This document shows, in pieces, positions 6,628-14,045 of a DNA stretch of 14,220 nucleotides; positions within the stretch are counted from its first letter, which is position 1, and every line of letters starts with the position of its first letter. A program made the translations under genes and the position numbers. The notes under the pieces were generated by a model. The model had not been told where the DNA came from and did no database searches. It worked only from the letters and a program-made list of their open reading frames with translations. This DNA is from an uncultured Collinsella sp. (lineage in GTDB: Bacteria; Actinomycetota; Coriobacteriia; Coriobacteriales; Coriobacteriaceae), in NCBI GenBank assembly GCA_902492545.1, contig CABULX010000055.1:1-14220 (forward strand), written 5' to 3'.

Positions 6628-7212
6628 TTGAGCCTTAAGGTTTATCGCGGGCGTACGCTTGCCCGCAGTCAGGCGCTGCAGCTGCTGTTCCAGGCCGAGG
6701 CCACGGACAGTCCGCTCGAGCGCGTCCTCGAGGGTGATTTCCTGATCTCGAAGGGTCCCCTCGATCCCTATGCTCTGGAGCTGTGCCGCGGTGCCTATGA
6801 GCATATCGATCGCATCGACTGCGCTCTGCGCTCCGTTGCCAAGAACTGGGATCTTATGCGCATGCCCGGCGCCGATCGCAATCTGCTGCGTATTGCCGTT
6901 TACGAGATGCGTTTCCTCACCGACGAGGAGGTTTCGGACGCCATCGTGATCAACGAGGCCGTCGAGCTTGCCAAGGCCTATGGCACCGACCAGTCTGCGT
7001 CGTTCGTCAACGGCGTGCTGGGCAAGATCGCTCGCAGCGAGGAGCTGCCGGGCGAGGACCTGTACCAAGAGCTGCTGGCCGAGGACCGTGCCCGCGAGGA
7101 GGCCCAGGCCGCCGAGGCTGCCGCCAAGGTTGCGGTTGCCCAGGCTGAGGCTGGCGTGCTGGCCGAGGATTCGGACGCCGCCGAGGCTGTTGTCGACTCC
7201 GTCGAGGAGTAG
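6628..7212 (+). CDS. nusB: Transcription antitermination factor NusB with acidic C-terminal tail
   Basis: NusB binds boxA RNA together with S10 (NusE) and takes part in processive antitermination of rRNA operons. The core (about residues 1-140) shows RTLARSQALQLLFQAE for helix 1, NWDLMRMPGADRNLLRIAVYEM, VSDAIVINEAVELAKAYG and SASFVNGVLGKIA, all family signatures. After this there is a tail of about 50 residues, mostly Ala and Glu, which ordinary NusB proteins of about 140 residues lack. The start is TTG at 6628, supported by AAGGAG 6 bases upstream overlapping the end of the previous gene, and by the normal position of the Arg-rich first helix. The gap to the Asp23-like gene is 3 bases, and to xseB 2 bases. 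Confidence 0.93.
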   Translation: MSLKVYRGRTLARSQALQLLFQAEATDSPLERVLEGDFLISKGPLDPYALELCRGAYEHIDRIDCALRSVAKNWDLMRMPGADRNLLRIAVYEMRFLTDEEVSDAIVINEAVELAKAYGTDQSASFVNGVLGKIARSEELPGEDLYQELLAEDRAREEAQAAEAAAKVAVAQAEAGVLAEDSDAAEAVVDSVEE

Positions 7213-7214
7213 CC

Positions 7215-7454
7215 ATGCCAGAGGGTTCCGTCCGCAACTTCGACGAGATCTCGGACCGTCTGGATCAGATCATCGCTACCGTTCGCTCCAAGGATACCTC
7301 CTTGGAGCGTTCGCTCGATTTGTTTGACGAAGCGATTGAGCTGGGCTCCCGCGCGGTCGATATGGTCGACAAGTTTGAGTTGACACCGCGTGAGGCCGAC
7401 AAGCTCGAGCAGGAATACGATGAGGATGCGGCAAACGAATCCCAGGATAGTTAG
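7215..7454 (+). CDS. xseB: Exodeoxyribonuclease VII small subunit
   Basis: This 79-residue helical protein matches XseB, whose copies bind the large XseA subunit to form exonuclease VII, which degrades single-stranded DNA to short oligonucleotides. The typical pattern is FDEISDRLDQIIATVRSKDTSLERSLDLFDEAIELGSRA, with the conserved hinge D-T-S-L-E-R-S-L. The acidic C-terminus (EQEYDEDAANESQDS) is usual. GAGGAG at the end of nusB serves as ribosome-binding site 5 bases before the ATG. The large-subunit gene, normally immediately upstream, is not in the window; nusB takes its place. Confidence 0.87.
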   Translation: MPEGSVRNFDEISDRLDQIIATVRSKDTSLERSLDLFDEAIELGSRAVDMVDKFELTPREADKLEQEYDEDAANESQDS

Positions 7455-7489
7455 GCCGCATCTCCGGATACGAATGGTTGATGGCATTC

Positions 7490-8293
7490 ATGAAACGCGT
7501 GCGTCTTGATGACGAACTGATTTCACAGGGCATCTGCGCCGATCGCGCGGATGCCCTTCGCACTCTTATGGCCGGCTTGGTCTCGAGTGGCGGTGAGCGC
7601 TTGACTTCGCCGGGGCTTAAGGTGATCCCGGGGCTGCCGCTGCACGTGAAGGGGCGCATTCCCTATGTTGGCCGCGGCGGTCTTAAGCTCGAAGGCGCAC
7701 TTGATGCGTTTGGCATCAATCCGACGGGCCTTGCCTGCCTGGATGTGGGCTGCTCTACCGGCGGCTTTACCGATTGCCTGCTCAAGCGCGGAGCTGCGAC
7801 CGTTGTCTCGGTGGACGTGGGTTGCGCCCAGTTCGATTGGTCGTTGCGTCAGGATGATCGCGTGACGCTGCATGAGCGCACAAACGTGACGCAGCTGCCT
7901 GAGCTTGGCTATGCCGGCGCCATCGACCTTGCTGTGTGTGATGTCTCGTTTACCAGCATCGCGAACATTATCGATGCGGTGCTGGCGTGCATGGCTCCTA
8001 CGGGTGCATTCTGTACGCTCGTAAAGCCGCAGTTTGAGGCTCCGGCGGCGCTGGTGGGCGAGGGCGGCATTGTGACCGATTCCGCCGTGCGCCGCGATAC
8101 ACTCGTGGCGGCGGTTGAACTCTTTGCTGCCAAGGGCCTGTTCCCGGTCGATGTTTGCGTGTCGCCCATTCATGGTGCCAAGGGAAACGTTGAGTTTTTC
8201 CTGTACGGCACGAGGTTTGCCCCCGGCGAGCGCGCCGACGATGAGCTGCAATCCCAGGTTTCGGTTTTGAGCGAGAAAGCTGCAACGCTATGA
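7490..8293 (+). CDS. tlyA: TlyA family rRNA (cytidine-2'-O)-methyltransferase
   Basis: TlyA proteins methylate ribose 2'-hydroxyls in 16S and/or 23S rRNA (known for capreomycin sensitivity in mycobacteria), and some have been reported as hemolysins. An S4 RNA-binding domain (residues 1 to about 60, RLDDELISQGICADRADAL) precedes an RrmJ/FtsJ-type methyltransferase domain. SAM-binding motif I is CLDVGCSTGGFTD (Asp85 onward). The K-D-K-E catalytic tetrad is visible as Lys66 (GGLKLEGAL), Asp151 (VCDVSF), Lys179 (LVKPQFEA) and Glu235 (GNVEFFLYG). The start is uncertain: ATG 7490 gives the tightest S4 start, ATG 7481 is also possible, and neither has a clear ribosome-binding site. The stop overlaps nadK by 4 bases. 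Whether both rRNA targets are used cannot be told. Confidence 0.9.
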   Translation: MKRVRLDDELISQGICADRADALRTLMAGLVSSGGERLTSPGLKVIPGLPLHVKGRIPYVGRGGLKLEGALDAFGINPTGLACLDVGCSTGGFTDCLLKRGAATVVSVDVGCAQFDWSLRQDDRVTLHERTNVTQLPELGYAGAIDLAVCDVSFTSIANIIDAVLACMAPTGAFCTLVKPQFEAPAALVGEGGIVTDSAVRRDTLVAAVELFAAKGLFPVDVCVSPIHGAKGNVEFFLYGTRFAPGERADDELQSQVSVLSEKAATL

Positions 8294-9150
8294 AGGTCTT
8301 TCTGGTTCCCAATTACTACAAGCAAGAGGCGGTCGAGAGCGGCCTGATGCTCGAGCTTTGGCTGACGCGCCAGGGCTATGAAGTCGCATGGGCTGCCGAC
8401 CAGCGATCGAAGAGTCAAAGCACGCCTGATATTGACGGCTCCGATCTGGTCATTACGCTCGGCGGCGACGGTACGTTGCTGCGCGCTGCCCGCATCCTCA
8501 ACCATCGCGAGATTCCTATCCTCGGTCTTTCCTATGGTCACCTGGGCTTTTTAACTGCTGCGAGCCCCGAGGAGCGCGACATTCTGCAGGTCGTGAGTGA
8601 CGCCCTGTCCGGCGAGCTGCACGTGAGCCGTCGCGCTACCATCGCCGCTGATATCGTGTCCGTGCGCGAAGACGGTACGAAGGATGTCGTGCGCACCTTC
8701 GCCCTCAATGACATGGCGCTTACGCGCGGCCCCCTGTCCGATATGGTCGAGTTTGACATCACGGTGTCCGGTCACCATATCGACCGCCTACGCGGTGACG
8801 GTGTCGTTGTTTCGACGGCGACCGGCTCCACTGGCTATGCACTATCCGCCGGCGGCCCCATCGTGAGCCCCGACTATACGGGCATGGTCTGCGTACCCAT
8901 TGCGCCGCACACCATTCAGGCCCGTGCCTTCTTGACTTCGCCGAGTGATGTCGTCGAAATCTTTATGTCCGATGATCGCCCGAGCGTGCCGGCGATCGCC
9001 ATCGATGGACAGTTTATTACCTGCGATGGCACGGTCGAGAGCGTGGCTGTGCGTCGCGGTCCCAGCGATGTGCTGCTGCTGGATTACGGCCCCGAGAGCT
9101 TCTATAACTCGGTGAGCCGTGTGTTCTACGGAGTGCGTCATGATCGATGA
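8290..9150 (+). CDS. nadK: NAD kinase
   Basis: This 286-residue cytoplasmic enzyme phosphorylates NAD to NADP. The hallmark GGDGT is at residues 58-62 (Asp60 catalytic). NAD-contacting segments follow: LGLSYGHLGFLTA, ALND (138-141), and the glycine-rich TATGSTGYALSAGGPIV from residue 176. The C-terminal beta domain ends with IAIDGQFITCDGTVESVAVRR, typical of the family. The loop that is often G-x-N-x-G reads GLSYG, so a common Asn is Ser here, which is a modest variation. The ATG overlaps the tlyA stop as ATGA and the 3' end overlaps recN by 11 bases, so the three genes are almost certainly cotranslated, as in many actinobacteria. Confidence 0.95.
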   Translation: MKVFLVPNYYKQEAVESGLMLELWLTRQGYEVAWAADQRSKSQSTPDIDGSDLVITLGGDGTLLRAARILNHREIPILGLSYGHLGFLTAASPEERDILQVVSDALSGELHVSRRATIAADIVSVREDGTKDVVRTFALNDMALTRGPLSDMVEFDITVSGHHIDRLRGDGVVVSTATGSTGYALSAGGPIVSPDYTGMVCVPIAPHTIQARAFLTSPSDVVEIFMSDDRPSVPAIAIDGQFITCDGTVESVAVRRGPSDVLLLDYGPESFYNSVSRVFYGVRHDR

Positions 9151-10768
9151 GCTGCAGGTTTCTAACATTGCACTCATTCGCGAGGCGACGTTGGTGCCGA
9201 GTGCCGGCCTGACTGTCCTGACCGGCGAGACCGGTGCCGGCAAGACCGCGCTGCTCTCGGCCCTCAAACTTATTTTGGGCGAGCGCGCGGATTCGTCGAC
9301 GGTTCGCGAGGGCGAGGCGCTCGCGAGCGTCGAGGCACGACTCTTCGACGGGCCGCACGACACGGAAGGGTTCACCGTACAGCGCAGCCTTTCCGCCGAG
9401 GGCCGCAGCCGCGTGAAGATTGACGGGCGCATTGCCAGTGTGCGCGAGCTTTCGGAGCGCGTTGGCGTGATGATGGATTTGTGCGGCCAGCACGAGCACC
9501 AACGCTTGCTCGATCCGGCACATCACGTTGCGATGGTCGATGCGTGGGCGGGGCGCTCTGCGCTCGAGGCACTCGAGCACTACCGTGCTTGCTTTAAGGC
9601 TTCGCGCGCTGCCGCTAAGGAGGTTCGACGTGTCGAAGAGACCTCGCGTGCGCAGGGGGGCCGCGTCGAGGAAGCGCGCTTTGCGCTCGAGCGCATCGGC
9701 GAGGTCGACCCCAAACCGGGCGAGTATGAGGAACTTGAGGAACTGCTGCCGCGCTCCGAACATGCCGAGGTGCTGGTTGCCACAGCTAATGATGCCCATG
9801 CAACGCTTGCCTCTGAAGGGGGAGCGCTCGATGCCGTGAACAGCGCCGTGGCAGAACTTTCCCGTATGGCTTCCGTCGATCGCAAACTGGGCGACATTGC
9901 CGATGCGCTTTCGGATGCCTGTATCTCCCTTGAGGATTGCGCGAACGAGCTTCGTACCTATCGCGATGGCGTCGCCTTCGATCCGCGCGAGCTCGCTCGC
10001 ATGCGTGAGCGGTATTCCGACCTCAAGGGCCTGCTGCGTCAGTGGGGTCCTACCATGGACGATGTTTTTGCCATGCGCGATCGCTCGCAAGAGCTGCTGT
10101 CCCTGGTCGATGATGGCGATGAGCAGATCAAAAAGGCGCGTGAGGCACTCGGGAGCGCCGAGCGCGAGTTGTTTGCCGCTGCCAAGGCACTTAAGCGCGC
10201 CCGCAATACGGCGGCCCCGCGCTTCTGTCACGAGGTTGGCCGCCAGATGGCTCGCCTGGAGATGGGCGGCGCCGAGCTCGTCTGGGAGTCGCGCGATCTT
10301 CCCCGTGCTGAGTGGACGCCCGTTGGTCCTTCGAGCTACGAGCTGCTATACCGCAGCGGTGCCGGCTTGACGCCACGTCCCCTGCGCCGCATTGCGTCGG
10401 GCGGCGAGCTCAGCCGCGTCATGCTTGCAAGCAAGGTTGTCCTCGGTAACGCGGACGGTGTTGATACGCTGGTGTTTGACGAGGTCGATGCCGGTGTCGG
10501 TGGCTCCACGGCGCGTGCGCTCGCGGGCGTGCTGGCAGATCTCGCCGCTACGCATCAGGTGATTGTCGTAACCCACTTGGCGCAGGTCGCCGTCATGGCT
10601 GACAAGCATTATGTCGTCAGCAAGGAACCGGGCGATGTTCCCCAGACGCATTTGGACGAGGTAAGCGGCGAAGCGCGTACTGCCGAGATCGCCCGCATGT
10701 TGAGCGGCGATCAGTCCGAGGCAAGCTTGGCCCACGCGAAGCAGATGCTCGAAGAAGCTCGAGGTTAG
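9140..10768 (+). CDS. recN: DNA repair protein RecN
   Basis: RecN is an SMC-like ATPase that acts early in double-strand break repair. The 542-residue length is normal. The Walker A motif GETGAGKT is at residues 29-36, followed by LCGQHEHQRLLDP (from 114), which is typical of RecN. A central coiled-coil region spans about 150-350 with heptad-rich, Glu/Arg/Ala-rich sequence. The ABC signature SGGELSR is at 420-426, Walker B LVFDEVDAGVGG has Asp447-Glu448, and the H-loop is VVTHLAQVA. The ATG at 9140 was preferred to an in-frame GTG at 9119 because GGAG lies 6 bases upstream and the protein then begins MIDELQVSNIALI, the standard RecN N-terminus. It is the last gene of the operon. Confidence 0.95.
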   Translation: MIDELQVSNIALIREATLVPSAGLTVLTGETGAGKTALLSALKLILGERADSSTVREGEALASVEARLFDGPHDTEGFTVQRSLSAEGRSRVKIDGRIASVRELSERVGVMMDLCGQHEHQRLLDPAHHVAMVDAWAGRSALEALEHYRACFKASRAAAKEVRRVEETSRAQGGRVEEARFALERIGEVDPKPGEYEELEELLPRSEHAEVLVATANDAHATLASEGGALDAVNSAVAELSRMASVDRKLGDIADALSDACISLEDCANELRTYRDGVAFDPRELARMRERYSDLKGLLRQWGPTMDDVFAMRDRSQELLSLVDDGDEQIKKAREALGSAERELFAAAKALKRARNTAAPRFCHEVGRQMARLEMGGAELVWESRDLPRAEWTPVGPSSYELLYRSGAGLTPRPLRRIASGGELSRVMLASKVVLGNADGVDTLVFDEVDAGVGGSTARALAGVLADLAATHQVIVVTHLAQVAVMADKHYVVSKEPGDVPQTHLDEVSGEARTAEIARMLSGDQSEASLAHAKQMLEEARG

Positions 10769-10784
10769 GTCGTATCAGCGGTGT

Positions 10785-10821
10785 TGGTGGGACAAAATAG
10801 ACTGAAATTTATGTCCCACCA
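10785..10821. repeat. Inverted repeat between convergent recN and rpiR genes
   Basis: Perfect 10-base arms TGGTGGGACA (10785-10794) and TGTCCCACCA (10812-10821) enclose a 17-base AT-rich loop. The + strand is followed by only four T bases (10826-10829), and the minus strand has none, so it is at best a weak or bidirectional terminator. The arm and the adjacent AAAATAGACTG resemble in style the longer palindrome at 14046-14116, which suggests a dispersed repeat family that may double as a terminator for recN and the opposing gene. Confidence 0.7.
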
Positions 10822-10827
10822 CGCGTT

Positions 10828-11685
10828 TTACTCAACGACCTTGTCCGGCTGGATGAGCTCCTCGTAGTAGCTGATATGCTCGCGAGCGTCTTCAATTTCG
10901 GGCAGCAGGAAGTTGTAGATGACTTCGATGATCATCGTGGCGCTGATCTTAGAGAACGCAAAGTCGACCGTCGTCAGCAGCGCTTCGTGGTTGACGGTAT
11001 TAAAAGTGTAGTCTGCCAGACGCGCGAGCGGGGATTTGCTGTCGCTGCTGATGACGACTACGGTTGCGCCGCAGTCGCGAGTCGCTTTTGCCATGCGATT
11101 CAGTCGGCGCGATTTGCCGGAGTTTGAGATTAGCACGATGACGTCACCCGGGCGCAACGTGAGCGCAAAGCCGATTGATGTCTCGCTAATGGTGCTCGCC
11201 ATGCAGCGCAGGCCCAGCTGCGAAAACTTAAACGTCGCATCGAGCGCGACCGCGTTCGTATTGCCCACGGCGGCGAACTCAATAACGCCGGCATTCTTAA
11301 GCGCGTGTACAACTGCGGCCAACGTGTCGTGATCTATGCCGTCGATGGTCGCATTAAGCTCACTCACCTTGGCGGCGAGGATATTTTTTAGGCTCTGCTC
11401 CATATTATCGAGCGAGACCTCGTCGGTCAGGCCCTCGTTGCGCTGGCTTTCCAAATCCCTCGCCAACGAAAACTGAAAGCTGCGGAAGCTGCCAAAGCCC
11501 AGCTTTCGGCAGAAGCGCGAAACGGTCGCTTCGGACGTGGCAGCGGCGCGCGAGAGCTGAGCCGCCGTGAGGCGTGGCGCCTCGGACTGGTGCTCCAATA
11601 TATAGTCGACAATGCGCTGCTCGGACTCGCTGTATCCCTGGTGGGTACTAATGAGGGAAAGTGCGCTTTTGCTACTATCGGTCAT
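10828..11685 (-). CDS. RpiR family transcriptional regulator (HTH plus SIS domain)
   Basis: This 285-residue DNA-binding regulator is expected to sense a sugar phosphate. The N-terminal HTH_6 domain (about 1-80) contains LTAAQLSRAAATSEATVSRF and KLGFGSFRSFQFSLARDL, typical of RpiR/MurR. The SIS sugar-phosphate domain (about 120-260) shows AAVGNTNAVALDATFKF, VIVLISNSGKSRRLNR and VVVISSDSKSPLARLADY. The start at 11685 is supported by AGGAG 6 bases upstream; an in-frame ATG at 11733 lies further up with no site and would add 16 unusual residues. It is divergent from the PTS permease gene and convergent with recN, so it most likely controls the PTS gene and perhaps itself. The effector could be the phosphosugar made by that PTS. 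Confidence 0.92.
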   Translation of the reverse strand: MTDSSKSALSLISTHQGYSESEQRIVDYILEHQSEAPRLTAAQLSRAAATSEATVSRFCRKLGFGSFRSFQFSLARDLESQRNEGLTDEVSLDNMEQSLKNILAAKVSELNATIDGIDHDTLAAVVHALKNAGVIEFAAVGNTNAVALDATFKFSQLGLRCMASTISETSIGFALTLRPGDVIVLISNSGKSRRLNRMAKATRDCGATVVVISSDSKSPLARLADYTFNTVNHEALLTTVDFAFSKISATMIIEVIYNFLLPEIEDAREHISYYEELIQPDKVVE

Positions 11686-11733
11686 GGATGGCTCCTGGTT
11701 GGCATGAAAATCTAGCTTGATTTGCAATGCCAT

Positions 11734-11739
11734 AGTATA
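11734..11739 (-). promoter_or_regulatory. Possible -10 element for the RpiR-family gene
   Basis: On the minus strand TATACT (11734-11739) lies about 50 bases before the regulator's start codon. The -35 region at the matching distance is weak. It is flanked by ATGCC and GGCAT half-sites (11727-11731 and 11742-11746) that form a small dyad over the -10, a plausible autoregulatory site. Confidence 0.3.
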
Positions 11740-11766
11740 CGGGCATTTTCAATTACAAGATACACC

Positions 11767-11794
11767 TTGCCGTTTCAAGTGTTGATGGTAAACT
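11767..11794 (+). promoter_or_regulatory. Candidate promoter for the PTS permease gene
   Basis: TTGCCG (11767-11772) and TAAACT (11789-11794) are separated by 16 bases, each matching four of six consensus positions. The sequence TTGCCGTTT is repeated at 11800-11808, 33 bases on, about three helical turns. The match is only moderate, and other AT-rich hexamers in this region could serve. Confidence 0.3.
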
Positions 11795-11815
11795 TTCACT
11801 TGCCGTTTACGGTTA

Positions 11816-11830
11816 TGAAAGAACCTTTCA
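11816..11830. promoter_or_regulatory. Candidate operator, perfect dyad upstream of the PTS gene
   Basis: TGAAAG and CTTTCA form a perfect 6-base inverted repeat around AAC. The half-site CTTTCA recurs at 11793-11798 and 11879-11884. Dyads of the TGAAA-N-TTTCA type are a plausible operator for RpiR/MurR-type regulators. The location, between the divergent regulator and permease genes and downstream of the candidate promoter, fits a repressor site. This is inferred from the pattern only. Confidence 0.45.
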
Positions 11831-11895
11831 CCGGAGAATTGCGCCTTGTCGCTTCTCACGCGGACGGTAGGTTGGTATCTTTCAAGTGTGGAAAA

Positions 11896-11936
11896 ACGCG
11901 CATCGAAGCGCGTGTAGGGGAGCGCCCGCGGGCGCT
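11896..11936 (+). promoter_or_regulatory. Two GC-rich hairpins in the PTS mRNA leader
   Basis: ACGCGC (11896-11901) pairs with GCGCGT (11908-11913) around a 6-base loop. The next palindrome, AGCGCCCGCGGGCGCT (11921-11936), is perfect over 16 bases. The second ends 10 bases before the AGGAGG ribosome-binding site (11947-11952). No T-run follows. They may stabilise the messenger, affect ribosome access, or act as DNA dyads. Confidence 0.5.
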
Positions 11937-11957
11937 GTACTCAAGAAGGAGGGACAC

Positions 11958-13961
11958 ATGGCTAAGTTTGACATCATCGCCGCGACCGGTTGCCCGACCG
12001 GCATTGCGCACACCTTCATGGCGAAGGAGGCGCTGGAGAAGGCTGCTGCCGAGCGTGGTCTGACCATTAAGGTCGAGACTCATGGCCAGGTCGGCGTCGA
12101 GAACGAGCTCACCAAGAGCGAGATCGCCGGTGCCAAGGCCGTCGTCGTCGCAGCCGATAAGGATGTCCAGGCTGAGCGTTTCGCCGGTAAGCCCATGGTT
12201 TCCGTTGGTGTTTCCAAGGCCCTGTCTGTCGAGGCTGCTGGTAAGCTGATCGACCGCGCGCTCGCCGCCAAGGGCGACGACACGGTTGCCGCTGCCGCCG
12301 ATGTCGAGGACGAGGTCGAGGAGAAGGAGTCCATCGGTCACGTCATCTACAAGCACCTCATGAACGGCGTCAGCCACATGCTGGTCTTCGTCGTTGCCGG
12401 TGGTGTTCTGACCGCCATTTCGTTCCTGTGGGGCATCACGTCCTTTGATTCGACGGCTGCCGACTACAACAGCTTTGCTGCGATGCTCAAGATCATCGGC
12501 GGCATCGCCATGAACCTTATGGTTCCGGTGCTTTCCGCCTACATCGCCGAATCCATCGGCAAGCGCCCGGCGCTCGTCCCCGGTTTCGTTGCCGGTATGA
12601 TTGCCATCCAGGGCCTGCCTGTTAACGCCGAGACCGGCATGATCGACGCCGGTGGCGCCGGCGTGGGCTTCGGCTTCCTGGGCGGCATCGTCGGCGGCTT
12701 CCTCGCCGGCTATGTCATCCTGCTGCTCGAGAAGGTTTTCTCTAAAATTCCCGCGAGCCTTAATGGCCTGAAGGCAATCTTCCTGTATCCGCTGTGCTCT
12801 ACCGCCATCGTCGGCCTGGTCATGCTCGGTATTTCCGGCCCCATGGCTGCCATTAACCAGGGTATGATGGATTTCCTGCAGAGCCTCGGTAACTCCGGTC
12901 CGGTGATCCTTGGCCTGGCCATCGGCTGCATGTGCGCCTTTGATATGGGCGGCCCGGTCAACAAGGCTGCTTACGCTACTGGTACCTTCCTGCTCGGTAC
13001 CGCTCTCGAAGCTGGCGTCGGCACCGAGACCTACAACTTCGGCACCAACTTCATGGCTGCCGTCTCCGCCGCCTGCATCGTTCCGCCGTTGATTACCACC
13101 TTTGCCGTCGTTGTCGGCAAGAAGTACTTCAGCCAGGAGGATCACGACGCCGGTGTCGTTAACCTCATCCTTGGTTGCACCCACATCACCGAGGGCGCCA
13201 TTCCGTTCATGACCAAGAACATCTGGCCTGTCATGCCCATCATGATGCTCGGTTCCTCTATCGCTTCGATCCTGACCATTATGTTCAACGTTCACGATCC
13301 GGCGCCTCACGGTGGCTTCCTGGTCCTGCCCGTTGTCGAGAACGGTCCGCTGTGGGTCCTCGCGATCCTCATCGGTGCTGTGGTCGGTGGCATCCTGTTC
13401 GTGGCCTTCAAGAAGTACGACTTCGAGAAGAACCAGAAGGCCGCTCCTGCAGCCAAGCCCGTTGAGGCCCCCAAGGCCGCTGCCGTCGAGGCCCCCAAGG
13501 CCGAGGCTGCCGACTTCGTGAAGGTCGAGAATGTCTTTGTCGCCGAGGACTTCGCTTCTCGTGACGAGGCTCTGAGCTTCGTTTCCAACCAGGCTGTCAA
13601 GGCCGGTATCGCCAGCGACGCCGACGCTGTGATGAACGCCTTCCTGGCCCGCGAGGCCGAGGGCACCACGGGCATGATGGAGGGCTTCGCCATCCCGCAT
13701 GCCAAGTCCGACGCCATTACCGAGGCTGCCGTTATCGTCGTCAAGGACGAGTCCGGCGTGACCGGTTGGGACACCATGGACGGCGCTCCCGTCAACGTGG
13801 CCATCGCTCTGCTCATCCCCGGTGCTCAGGCCGGCACTACGCACCTCAAGATCCTGTCCAAGGTCGCTGAGGCGCTCATGGACGAGGACTTCCGTGCCAC
13901 CGTCAAGGGATCCACTGACGCCGCCGAGATCGCCAAGACGATCAACGCCCGCTTGGTCTAA
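11958..13961 (+). CDS. Fructose-type PTS permease, fused EIIB-EIIC-EIIA
   Basis: This 667-residue inner-membrane phosphotransferase permease imports and phosphorylates a sugar using phosphoryl groups from HPr. The EIIB domain (1 to about 100) has phosphocysteine Cys12 in AATGCPTGIAHTFMA, typical of the fructose class. The EIIC domain (about 115-490) has multiple membrane helices and family motifs NGVSHMLVFVVAGGVLTAISF (from about residue 134), DMGGPVNKAAYATGT, THITEGAIPF and PHGGF. An Ala/Pro/Lys linker (about 495-520) with a repeated VEAPKA unit leads to a C-terminal EIIA with phosphohistidine His581 in GFAIPHAKS. The ATG at 11958 has AGGAGG 5 bases upstream. No phosphofructokinase gene is adjacent, so the substrate (fructose or a related hexose or polyol) is uncertain. 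It is divergent from an RpiR-type regulator. Confidence 0.93.
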   Translation: MAKFDIIAATGCPTGIAHTFMAKEALEKAAAERGLTIKVETHGQVGVENELTKSEIAGAKAVVVAADKDVQAERFAGKPMVSVGVSKALSVEAAGKLIDRALAAKGDDTVAAAADVEDEVEEKESIGHVIYKHLMNGVSHMLVFVVAGGVLTAISFLWGITSFDSTAADYNSFAAMLKIIGGIAMNLMVPVLSAYIAESIGKRPALVPGFVAGMIAIQGLPVNAETGMIDAGGAGVGFGFLGGIVGGFLAGYVILLLEKVFSKIPASLNGLKAIFLYPLCSTAIVGLVMLGISGPMAAINQGMMDFLQSLGNSGPVILGLAIGCMCAFDMGGPVNKAAYATGTFLLGTALEAGVGTETYNFGTNFMAAVSAACIVPPLITTFAVVVGKKYFSQEDHDAGVVNLILGCTHITEGAIPFMTKNIWPVMPIMMLGSSIASILTIMFNVHDPAPHGGFLVLPVVENGPLWVLAILIGAVVGGILFVAFKKYDFEKNQKAAPAAKPVEAPKAAAVEAPKAEAADFVKVENVFVAEDFASRDEALSFVSNQAVKAGIASDADAVMNAFLAREAEGTTGMMEGFAIPHAKSDAITEAAVIVVKDESGVTGWDTMDGAPVNVAIALLIPGAQAGTTHLKILSKVAEALMDEDFRATVKGSTDAAEIAKTINARLV

Positions 13962-13997
13962 TTCCACGGTACGCGAATAGCATCGCCCCCTGTATAT

Positions 13998-14033
13998 AAG
14001 GCGGAGCCCCTCTCCAGGGCCTCCGCCTTTTTT
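13998..14033 (+). terminator. Intrinsic terminator after the PTS permease gene
   Basis: AAGGCGGAG (13998-14006) pairs with CTCCGCCTT (14021-14029), and an inner GCCC/GGGC pairing is possible. The stem is followed by a run of six T bases (14028-14033). It lies 37 bases after the stop codon and is a standard rho-independent terminator. Confidence 0.93.
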
Positions 14034-14045
14034 CTATCCCTCCCA

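Noticed and set aside
11686..11733. Longer start for the RpiR-family regulator at 11733
   Set aside because: AGGAG is correctly spaced only for 11685, and the extra 16 residues are not part of the HTH domain and would overlap the likely promoter.
11886..11957. Upstream GTG start for the PTS permease
   Set aside because: It would translate through the two GC hairpins. AGGAGG sits right before ATG 11958, and the protein then starts as expected for EIIB.
13440..13520. VEAPKA repeat in the PTS gene as a DNA repeat element
   Set aside because: It is in frame and lies exactly between EIIC and EIIA, so it is a flexible protein linker.
11856..13967. 703-codon open frame on the minus strand opposite the PTS permease gene
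   Set aside because: It is antisense to a clear EIIBCA gene and is rich in His, Asp, Gly and Glu with no recognisable domain. Codon bias in GC-rich genes commonly leaves such mirror frames open.
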